From Sipunculus nudus (taxonomy: Eukaryota; Annelida; Sipuncula; Golfingiida; Sipunculidae), in NCBI GenBank assembly GCA_026874595.1, contig CM049318.1:52166750-52230749 (forward strand): a DNA stretch of 64,000 bases, given 5' to 3'. Below the pieces are notes generated by a model. That model was not told the DNA's origin. It ran no database searches and saw only the letters and a list, made by a program, of their open reading frames with translations. Below, one piece after another: positions 42,451 to 54,972 of this stretch. Position 1 is the first letter of the stretch. Each line of letters opens with the position of its first letter. The position numbers and the translations under genes are program-made.

Positions 42451-45400
42451 TATATATATATATATACACACATACATATATATATATATTTAGAGAGAGA
42501 GAGAGGGTGAGAAGGAGAGAGAAAGAAAGAGAGAGAGATGTGATGCATTCATACACAATTGTATTTTCTTCCAAAATCATTTTAAATAAAATATTGTTTT
42601 ACAAGACAGGTTTTAATATATGATTTTAACATTTGCTTAATGAACGTACAAATAATGATTTTATTATTTCTACTTTTTAACAATTTATAATTTAGGTGAG
42701 ATCATTAAGCAGTAAGTTGGACTAGCAGTAAGAAACACGAACTTAGCTCAGATTCTTTGAGACTTGGTTCCTTGAAAATTACTTGAACATGTGCCGTTTC
42801 AGAAAAGTTCAATGTACTTAAAAGGGAATTTGTATGTGCTGTTAAAACAACCTTAATGTTGACTTCCTCTATACCTTTCCCCATATTATAACCCAAACAA
42901 TTTTGTTATTCTTTTTATGGCCTTTATTAAAATTACAATAACCAAAAAGAAATGCAAAAACCTTTAATTACATTCAAGGCATTTGTGTATTGTATAAGGC
43001 ACGTGTCATTTTGTTAGCTTGTGCAATAAATCAAAATTGTTTTTGGTCACGATTTAAGGGGAAACAGCATTAGGTAAACAGGTATAAAATGCATAAGTTT
43101 TTGTCTGGAGTTATTTGGTATAAAATGATAAAAAAACATGGGCTCCTATCAAGGATGTACATTCCGCTGTTGCATCCGACATACCCTCGTTTAATGACAT
43201 AACCAGTCAGATTTTATAAAATATAAGAACAGACTTTTCTTTATTCTTTATTTCATAATTCGCATTATATATAGATAGTACAAGCTTGGTGCTACTAATT
43301 AACTACAGATTACTATTTTCATAAAAAAAAATGAATGTTGTACCAGTGATCTTGCTCCCACGGATGGAACAGCCTATGTAGCCACTGTGCCATCACAAGT
43401 CATTTAAGAATAATGAAAAAGCGACAAGAATTCAACAAAAACCAGCATTTAACTTTACCATTGTTATATTTAAACTTTACCAGTGGTTTTACCATAGTTT
43501 CTGTTAAGATTTGTCCGTTTTTGTTATTGTACTGGTAAAACCTGAATGCATCGGTTTCATATTCCCATAAATGTATAAAAGAAATTGGCCCACCAAACAA
43601 ATTAGATTAAAAAATAGACCATGGGGGGGGGGGGATAGAAGAACATCTGTAAACACATTCGATAACATTATGACTAATGATGACACTTTTTTGTTATGAT
43701 TTGATATTTACTTCAAGTTTGTTTCCTTCAACAGGACTTTTCTAAAATTCTAAATTTTTAAGGTCCCTTTGTTTTGTTTTTCAAAACACTCTCCTAAATG
43801 AATTCTGTAGCAAAACCTGCATGAGCGGAAAGTGATGTTGGTGATGTAATAATCGAACAATAGGATGACGCAATAACAAAATCATATCAAATGGAAAAAT
43901 AACAGGGCCATTTTTATATGTTATGTATAAATGAAGCAAATATTTAGCCACTGGTTAAAACCAAGGAAAGTGGAGCCATACTGTATACGATACAGGTTGC
44001 CTGAAATCAGCAAGTGGTCCGCCATATGTACTTTGCACAAACTACCCAAGGATACCTTGTTGTCTATATATGAATTTTTTTAATGAATTCATCAATGAAA
44101 TTTTGTAGAACAATATACTGGTGGACATACAACAGCTGATTAATTTTCATGATTAGTCTGATGGATCTTGATGCGGATCCATGTGTTGGCGGAGGTTTGC
44201 GCTCTACGGGTGCTCTCTAATATTGTAATAAACGTCTTAACGCAGTATTTGAGTGTCTAGTCTAAGTTATTGTGATGTTATATATCTTACTAATCATTTT
44301 TAGGTGTTTTGTTGCTAAATAACTCTGTATGAAATATTTATATATAATGGTCCTCAATTTTTGCTCTAAAATCAAATTTTACCTGAAAAAATGACAAAAC
44401 CACTATAGAAAAATTGGCACCATATTTTTTTGTAAAGTTTAAGGTCTAAGGATCACAAAAATGTTGGGTGTCCTCTTTTTACAGGGAAAAATTACTCGGT
44501 GACATATGCCCCCACACTATTCTGCTGCTTACGAGGTATGCATATTTTTGTTTCTTTCTTCAGGAACAGTTTCCTTGCAACATATATTTAATAAATCTTT
44601 CATGTGTTCCTCACATCAACCTTATCTATATAAGTCTAACGATAGAATCCAGTCAAATATCAACGAAAACCTGAATGCCCCCGCGTCTCATTCCGGTTCG
44701 CAATTAGCCCTAGCACCCGTCCTCTCTTACTACGCTACGCTGTCCGAGAGCCCTAGAAGATGATTTGACTAAACTGGAGACATTCCACATGACAATTAAA
44801 TTCTTATATTTCGTCTGAAAATGTCGTATTCGTTAAGAAATAAAGATATTCTTATCAAATACGCATATAACATACCAATTAGACAATGTTTGTCCACTTT
44901 AAATGTTGATTAGAAGAATATGTATTATCCTAATAAACGGTGATACACGGGGAACGATGTCTGCTCTGGGTTTTTCCCTAACCACGGCTGGCCGGCAGCC
45001 GCCTGTGTAACCAGTGGTAACGGGCCGTGTTGGCTCAGCGAGCAAAGGTCACGCAGTTCATTGTTTCAGATTCAGAGACAGTTTCAAGCGCAAGGGTTGC
45101 AAAGTTTTAAAAGTGAGTCTTGTTTACATTCTAAAACATAATATTTAGCTGAATTTCTTGGTAATTCAATTAAAGTACTATATCTCCCTTAGATTACTTT
45201 AAGTTTCCTTGTCATAAACGCACTATTTGATTTTACACGATTTTTTTTTCCGACAAGTTCGCCAGTTTACTCTGAACCTTTTTATGCGGCGGTATCCAGG
45301 GTCCTGGATACCGCCGCATTTAATGCAGTTAGTTCGCAATGTAAACATCATCACCGGCCAGGTCTTCTAGGTAAAAATACCGGGGTATGAATTTCTTGAC

Positions 45401-48400
45401 ACGAGCACAGAGCCACAAAATAAATGTAAAAATATTTATACACATTTTATTGAGACAGTTTCTCACTGCAAAAAAAAATATATTTTCTGTTAACTTTTAG
45501 AATAAAAAAGGACCAGCATTCCATATCTCAGTTAATATATCTCCCCAATCCCGGTAACATGCCCGGTATACCGGGTTTATCAGCTAGTGTATGTATATAA
45601 AGAACCACTGTCTCACAAATATTATTGTATTATCCAATTCCATATGGCGTTATATATATTCCCAAAACAAAATATCTGATAATAATCCAGTAAATATGTA
45701 TATAATATCTCTATTCTCAAAGTTAATCCTCTAATTATCCGTATACCTATAATTTATGAAATATCTTCCATAACTAAACTCTCCCCATCTACTGTGAAAT
45801 TTATTTACCAAGTTATTTTTTTTTGTCCCATCATAAATTCTATTCTGGCATATTTCCAGATTTCTTGGCATGCTTTATCAAAAGATAGACCTTCTTGACT
45901 ATTTCTAGCTCTGTTTATATATTGTTTTACCACTAACAAAATTAAATTTCCTACTACAGGTGACCTTAGAGCACCATACATGACTATAAAGATATTTATA
46001 TCAATATTAATACGTACCTTTTTGTTAACACCACCTTTCAATATCTGACCATAGTGTTCTAACCTTATAACAAGACCAAAACAAGTGTATTAATTGTTCT
46101 TGCTCTCTTTTACAAAAAGAACATAAATCAGAATTTTTAATCTTAAATTTACATAACCAATAATTATTTACTAAACAATTATTAAGTAATTTATATTGAA
46201 ACACTCTAGATTTTGTGTCCAAACATATTTTAAAGGGAAGCTTATATACTTCCTTATAATCTACTTCTTTGCCTGACATGCAACTTGCTATATATTTTGA
46301 ATGTATGGCCCTTTTCTGAATATAGTACCCACAAAGCATTGACAGATTACTTTCGAAGATGCACAAGATATGAGTATCTGCTCCCCATTATAAAAAGCAA
46401 AAGAAAAGGGTTCTATTTAACTTGCATTTTGTGGCTTTAGATTTTTAAACTTAGTCACAAGGGCATACCATTTAAAAAATGTATTCCTGAGATACCTTTA
46501 CCAATCCTAAATTCAAAAGGCTTGATATTGCCCATGCAATCAAACAAAACTAACCCTGTGTTAATTTCTACGTCTGAAAACTCTTTGCAATAAGTTAAAC
46601 CATTGTCAATTTTTAATAATTTATAATTCCAAATAATTTTCTGTTCAACTGGAACGTTTTCAAAATATTTCTTTCGTAATATTATATAACTTTTTGAGAC
46701 CTCTTTGTTAAAACTTGGCATGTTAAATGATTTTATATCTTTAATTACTATATTACCGTTTAGCAACAACTCTACATCTGGAAAGAGTATCTGTAAAAAA
46801 ATGTCTGTCTTTGTATATCTTATATAAGCCTGTAAAGTAGACTGGCCCATGCAGTCAATTGTTCTTGTTGCCTCTGACAGGGAAATCAAACGTCCTCTCA
46901 CTGTATCGCACATAGTATCGGTACTGCCACCTCGCGGCAACTCATATAACAAATGACCACCCTCTGACCCTCTTATTTCATCTAGTGATAAGAGCTAGTA
47001 GTGAGTTACGTCTATCGATACATCGAATCACGTTTTATTTTAAGCATTTTAGTAGTAAACGTTAATACACTAAGGCCAGGCAGGGCTACCTGTTAAGTAT
47101 CATGTACTTTGGTGACGTGCATGAGTCAATACAAATGTAATTTACAATATGATTAACATTTTGTCACAATTTTATTTTCCATAGACCGATTACTATTTTT
47201 AAATCTTGTTTCTTTCACGTGGTTTATTGGAATACTTTATTGAGGGTTATAAGCATTAAAATATATAATTGAGTTAAATCAGTCAGGGGGTTATCTGAAA
47301 TCGATTTCAGATTGTCATGGGGAAAACTGAAATAAGGGGGGGGGAGATTCCAAATTCTTTGCACCGGTACTCCCGGAAATATTTAAATGATATGATCAAG
47401 AATGCATTTCGCAGGAATCTCGCAAATATATTATATGATGCGCAATAAAGCATTTGACATGGTCATCTAGGTAAAGTCCATAGTAGTGACCCTACTAAAT
47501 ATAAACATGTGTATAAAGGGGTGTCACACATATTTTTTAAAGAAATACTGATAGAGGGGCTCTAAAAAAACAATGTGATGCTTAGAATTAAATCTCTCAT
47601 GTTTCGGTTAATCATCTTTCTTGCCGAGCCTCACTGTCCCGGCAGAAAACTATGCCATTTCGAGCCATGAAAACAATAATATCTGGAGAAAAAGCGAGTC
47701 ATTTATTCAGACGCAACTTACTCTAGTGTATATACTGAACCTGAGACTGGTTCCATTGTCCTAAAACGAAGCATCTTTGGAGGATTATACGACAGCAGAA
47801 GACGACAAAGATGAGAGGGAACCAGTCTAATACTCGAATGTTGTCATGAACACCAAACTATTCCCAAAAATGCGAAACCGGAACCGGGAACCGGTAATCT
47901 TTGCAATAATCAGGTTGGGTGTTTAATGTATAAATCAAAATATAAATAAAAATAGGATAAAAAAGATATCAGTGAAAACTCAGTATGGTGTGCAAAGGTA
48001 ATTTGGCTTTAGGATTAAACCTTCATCATAGTATTTTTCATAATTTATTGATAACAGATGAATTGATTGATGGAAAGATTAGTGGATAGGTAGGTGGATG
48101 AGTTAACGACTGGCCGGATAGCTAGATTAAAAGATGGACGGATTTATAGATAAGTGGATATGTGGATGATTGGGTGGATGAGAAATAAGGTTGGACAGAT
48201 GGATTGATGGACGGATGGATTGATTTACATTGTTTTAAATCTCCTGTTAACTGAAGAGTAAACGTACATACATGAGAACACGGGTGTAAATTTACAAAAC
48301 ACAACACAAATCAAAAGCTTTTTTTTATATTACAAACAGGAACTTGCCTGTATAGCACGCCGGCATTTCACAGTTGTAGTATTCCTCGGTGTGGCCCTGA

Positions 48401-51400
48401 CATTGCCCGTACACACAGGAGCGAACTCGAGTATGTCTCCCTGTCCCACAGGTGACGCTGCAGGGACTCCAACCGCCCCAGGCTCCCCATACAGCCGTAT
48501 AACAACCCCATACCTGGCACGATTGTGTCTGAAACGAAACAACAATACATGAATTAATGTAAGTAAAAGTAAATAAAATATATACTCAGTGATTTACATG
48601 ACCTTTAAGACTGGCCCTCTCGGCAGGCTTATCTGTTGCTATGTGGCGTTAACTCCCCGTGTGAGACAGGTACCGCCATCTGGTGTAAAATTATATAACT
48701 CTTTCAAAGTTTTAGGACTTATGCATTTCCCAGAAGAGTGATAATAATAATAATCGGCAATACAGTGACAACTGTAATCACCAAAGGCCTAACAGGTCCG
48801 CATATATCATTGGAATACGCAAATTCTGTAACATCGAATAGCCTCTGTAAAACCGTATGGCCTTCCTTTTAACTAATCTTCACATTATTTCATAGATGAG
48901 AGATATCATCTAGCAGATTGTTTAAAATTGAGATAATGTTTGCGATCATTGCCCAATCAGGGACATTACCTAATAGTCATCTCATCTTTGCTGCTTTGTT
49001 AAGAATAAGACTCCAAAAGTCAGAAAACTTGACGAACTTAGTTCTTCGTCGCACGAAAGACCCATATAGCTAACCCTGTTTGCTTGGCAGGTAAGAAGCT
49101 CTGTTTTTTTTTTAATTTTTAACTGCAATATCTTCAACCATTAACACTCTAACCCACACCACATAGCACAAAAGAAAGAACAAATTAATCTTGAAGGTTC
49201 AATTTTTGCGTTTTAAGGCCAAAATAAAAAAAAAGGTATGGTTCTCAGGCACTTTTTTTCAGAAATCAATGCGGGCGGGCGGTTTTTTATTTTTATTTAT
49301 TTGTATGTTACGATAAAATTGTCAAATGAAAAGGGAAAGACATAATAATTTATTTTGCTAAACAAGCTAAAGCACTACATAACAAAGGAAATTGCATGAG
49401 TTTATCTACTTGAAAGAAATATCCGAGAGGCTGCAGCTCAAAATCGGTAAGTTTCTGTTGAAAATCAAAATAAAAATTTTTGATGCGGGGGGTTAAAATT
49501 GATGCGGGCGGTGCCTGAGAACCATGCCTTTAATTTTTTTTTTGGCCTAACCGGTATCAAATTTCAATGGTCTGTACGGATAGAACAACCTGTCATCCAC
49601 ACGACGGTTGTTAAATTGAAGCATCACTATGTATTGTAAAATTACAATATACCTGGTACATGGCACATCCAGTTGTGTGACAGCTTCTTGTCCGGGACCG
49701 CACGGCGGCGCCACATGTAGCCGAACACAAACTCCAGCTGCTCCAAGGACTTGGGCAAGCACCCCTGTGGCATGCGCGAACTTCACTTCCGCTTCCTTGG
49801 CAAAGTGAGTCCGGACATTCGCGCGTGCGCGTTTGGGCTCCATGTCCACATGAAGGACTGCAGCTCCCCCAGTCTGACCACGGTTTCCACTGCCCCGCTT
49901 GATATTAAAAAGATAATTTTCGTCTTATCAGAATATGAATATTTATTTCGGAAACTACGGTATGTTCCCACGTACATGTATACTTTTTTCACCTGATTCG
50001 AAGAAACAGGGATGAAGTTTCTAGATATTAATATTTCAGAAGTATAGAATATTTGAATATGTACAAAAAAAGTATTTTTTACTTTGTTTGCGCCATTTAT
50101 CAGGGTGTTATTTTTTTAATTATTTTTAGGGGATTACAAAAATATTCGGATGAGATGTAGAATATTACTCTCTACATATCGGATTACCATTATCTCTGTT
50201 TCATCCATTTATACTGGGTTACTATTTCACTACGAATCAAATTAGCAGCCTTGTCCTGAACTTGATACCGCAAAGGACTTAACCGTATTATAAGCCTTTT
50301 ATCATTTCTAAGACATATGTCAGTATTGTGGTAGGATTAGTTTTCCAACCCTCTATCGACATTGTCTGTAATACCTATGCCAATGAACGTCACAGAAATG
50401 TTTGCAATATACTATACCATTGGTGCAAGAACCACGTGATAGTGTGACGTCATCAACAGCAATGGCGCCCTGGGCCTGTCCGTTTACTGACATGGCGAGG
50501 AAGAGGATTTGAAGACTAGTACGGGGATTGATGTCTACTAGATGTTTCTTCCACTCAGTGCCCTGTGATCCTGAAAAAAATGTATGCCAAATATCTTGCC
50601 ATAGTCATTTTCATTACCCTTCCAAAGATATACTTTTGATCAGACAAAAACTCGATGCCATTATGTATACATAGTTGTTACGTACATTTTTACCGATACC
50701 GTACCCTTGTTTGACCGTGTTTGTAGGTGACTTAACCATAGACATACATATCAGAACCAATGAGTGGATATATCAGACCATTCAAACATATATACATATG
50801 AAGATCGAATTTTCCGTTCCTTACGGTAAACTCTTTTAAAGTGATGGTTAAAAGGGTCACCTTAAAAAATGGAAAAAAAAATTGTTCTGGCAAACTAAAT
50901 GAATATGTATGTTTTTGTGATAAGTTCTCAACGGAATTAGTTATATTTTGAAACCCTGTGCATGTGAAACGTTAACAGACGGTGATTCCTTGATATGTAA
51001 CAAATTCTAATTTTTGACAGTTTGACATTTGAGACAAGTAATCGCAGCCATCCCAACAATACCCAAACAGAATAGGTTCGTTTTATTTTGAAATGACCTC
51101 TGCGTATGTTTGAAAAAATTTGCATGGCCTAGTATTGAATATAATACGAATAGTAGAAAATATTAGGTTAAAAGATTTAATAATTTGTCATGACATATGA
51201 AAATAACAATTATAAGCCTTGCCTCGCATGTTGTATCTTACTACAAGTTTTTAACCCGCGACACCCCGCTCTGGTTTTCTGTTTCTTGGACATGTGTCAC
51301 CACTGGTGTTCAACCCCTGGTGTTGTGACTCAGATTAACTAAACAAAGCAGCGATTATATCGAAGGAGATCTTGAACGACTGCAGAATATAAGAGGTGTA

Positions 51401-54189
51401 ACAGGATTCGTGTGACAGTGTTTAATGTGTTCGGATTTTGTGTAATGGTGTTTGCGTGTGTGTGAGTGTGTGTGTGTGTCACTAACCTGTAATGGTGAGG
51501 ACCTGTTCATACCCTCCGTTGTCCTGGTGTCTGACCAGCACTAGCAGATTACCGACGTTCACTCCGTAAGCGTACAGCCAGAACCTGAGACAGATGGGCT
51601 GTGTCTGGTATATCGCGACGAAGTGAGATTCAATACCCGCCATGTGGCCGTAAGAGTGACCAGCCAAATTCGTAAACCAAAAGTATCCTGTATCAAACAA
51701 ACAATAATCAATCCGTAAACTAGAAGTATCCTGCGCCAAACAAAGATTTATAAATCGGTATACAGCAGCACAAGTGAAAATAATGTGCTTTCATATATTC
51801 CCGAAGTGAAATGCTTTTGATATGAATGAAGAATTACGGGCATTTGATATATTCATTATATTTTAATTGCTTTAAGATTACGGTAGCGGAAATGTGTTGA
51901 TGATGATGATGGTTATGGTGATGATACGAAGTTGTCGGATCTTGACGTACACTGATTAGAGTTGATGGGAATAACTTTAAAGATGTTAATGAGGAAACTG
52001 ATATATATAAGAAAATGGTAATGTTTTATTTTATACTCATCAGTAATATGATGACAATGATGATGAGGTCAGACGTGGCAGTTTCTCTCCTTAGGATAGA
52101 AATTAAAACCATGGCCATGTAATTTCATGTCTTTTGCCTTTCTCTACACACGAGATCTTTTTATGAAGTCCAAGGATAGGTCTCACAGCACACTTACAAG
52201 CTGAAAGCGAGCCATTTCGCCTGGCTATTGAAAATTACAATAATTAAGGCAATGGGGCAAATATAGAACATACATTGACAGCATAATTTCAAATATAACG
52301 GTTATAAAAGAATATGATAGTCTGTCTGTTTTTGAAATGTTATAAAACCTGAGGAACTACATTGCGGGGTGATATTATTGACTTGGTAGTGTAAATGTAT
52401 ACAAACAATAGCACGTGCCGCCGGTTTAAGCATGTTTTGGGTAAATGGGCGCGATTCTGGGATGACCAGGTGACGTCCGGGTCCATGTGGTCAGCATTGG
52501 TTGTATATAGTGGTTGCCCCAGCAACCTCGGTCAATGTCAGTCATGGCCGCTGAAGTTCAGTGTCGGGTGAACAATCGACTGCAGGGTTCTATCATTGTT
52601 TCAATAGATATTTACCCTGTGAGGAGGTTGCTCTTTCGCATGACGTGCATAGAATCAGACAAACTCTAACTTGCTCTGTATCTTAACTGTCGAATTAGAT
52701 TTTCTGTGGTTCATTGCTGTTGTTTATTTAAATAATGCTTTTTTTAATGTTGTGATATGATACAACAAAATAACATGACGTTTGTATACTGCAAATGAGT
52801 CTGTGTGTTTAGCTTTCCGAATTTATCTATCAATGCAAAGAAAAAAACAAATATCACTTGATGTATGAAATTGCTGAGCGATCACTGAAAGCTACCCACT
52901 GAGGCCCGCAACTGAGCGATAATGGGAATCGGCCAGGGAGTATACAGCCTTTGAAATACGATCAAGATCAAATATAAATATGAGGTGCAAATCTATAATA
53001 TAGGACTACTATTTTGCTCATTTTACAGCTATTCAAAATCCGACATATTGGAGATCTAACGCAGCCGGAAATCAAGACAGGAGACAGAAAAGAAAAAGGA
53101 CAATTTTGAAATCGATGGTTTTGCACTCTGATTGACCTTAATCGGTGCCCCACAAACATTTTTTACCAAATATGGATTAAGAAATATATAGGGGCTGATA
53201 CAGACATTTAGAATGGGGGGGGGGGGGCTCACTTTGCGAGGCCGCGTAGCGGGTGAGCTGAGGCGCGAAGCCGGGGGTCGGGTTAGGGGAGGGGGGATAA
53301 TGGCCCAGGTGTAGATTTTTTTAAAATTTGCAATCTGGGTTCGCTTAAATGCATTATAAGCAAAACATACATTGTAACTGTTCTATACACTTTATGTTCT
53401 ATGAGTTTTTTTCTCTAGATTTTGTTGGTTAGGTCGAAAAATGCCCCCCCCCCCCTAAATCCGCCCCTGATAGACTCATCAATCAATAACCTTCCTACGG
53501 AGGGGGTCAATCCGCTTGAGTGAAGATACTACCAACCGTATCGTGACCGGCTTGTTGTATCCGTGGTAGGCTTGTATCTGTTGTGTTTCTGTTCATAAGT
53601 ACTGCCGGTTGTTCGTTTCCATGGAAATTCCATCCTCATATCGGTAAAACAGCGATGAATTCCTCCGTCACAGGTCATGAGAGCTGGGCAAAATAAATAA
53701 ATAAAACTTTATATATTCCTTGAATATATAAATTATTTTGACATATACAAAAATTTGTTATTTTGATGTTGTGAATACATAACAAATGATTGTCCGAGCT
53801 CACACCTGAACACAGACTTCACAAACAAGCTTTCGTATGACATATACACAACTCTATAGCAGGACAGTGTGACCAAATATTAAACTATATTTTGCTAAAA
53901 ATGTGGACATGAGATTATACGCCCGACATTAGTGCGGGTCGGCTTTCCATGGACATGGACCGATTTCACTGACGCAATTTAGACCCTTCTCGAAATAATA
54001 TCAAGTTCCTCTGCATTTGTGGGAGAAGATATGGGAAACGACCCATTTACCGTTAGGACTATAGGGCTGCGCGATATTATCGATATATCGGTCTATCTGT
54101 AGTGAATTTACAATGTTTTCTTCAGTGTTATATCGCTCTTGCCTTGTCTGAAGGCCATAGAGCACTTTACACCGGAGGGTAACTCTACC

Positions 54190-54264
<75 letters not shown>

Positions 54265-54418
54265 AAAACACACTTACTTCCTATAAAAGTTAATAAATTG
54301 AAAATATCGCGATACGTATCGCAATACGCTATACATATCGCAATATATCGCATGGCAATTCACAGAGGAGTTGTACTGTAAATATACTGTTATTACTCAA
54401 GTGTAAAATGTAAACTTA

Positions 54419-54474
<56 letters not shown>

Positions 54475-54914
54475 CACGGCATAAATTACACAGACTAGTG
54501 AAAAGATAATCAGATACAAAAGTATTCTCGCACTTTGACTCCTGAGTCATGAATTATGAATTGTGTTTAAATCAATGACATCTATAGTTAAGAATCCCAT
54601 AATGGTAGTGTGAATGTAAGATTATAAAGAAACGGTTGCCGGTTCTTCACAATGCCGTCACAAAGGTTTCACAGTGCTGAAAAAGTTTAACCTCTGCTAC
54701 CGTTATACATATATTACCAGACCTAAGTGAATACGCCCAACAATGACAATGCCCTGATTTAGGATTTATATATGTAGTCAATGACTCCTACAAGAGCAAA
54801 AAAGAGACCCTCCCATTCCCAAAGGCAGAAATTTCGCGCCTGTATACCTGGACATCCAGGACTGACCGTCCGATTCTAAAGTCACATACGCTTACCCCGC
54901 TTTCCTGAAAGCCC

Positions 54915-54972
<58 letters not shown>

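Noticed and set aside
48330-48545. 71-residue minus-strand frame starting Met-Leu-Phe-Arg
   Set aside because: Wrong frame of the third TSP1 exon; the neighbouring frame contains the Trp/Cys signature and fits the splice phases.
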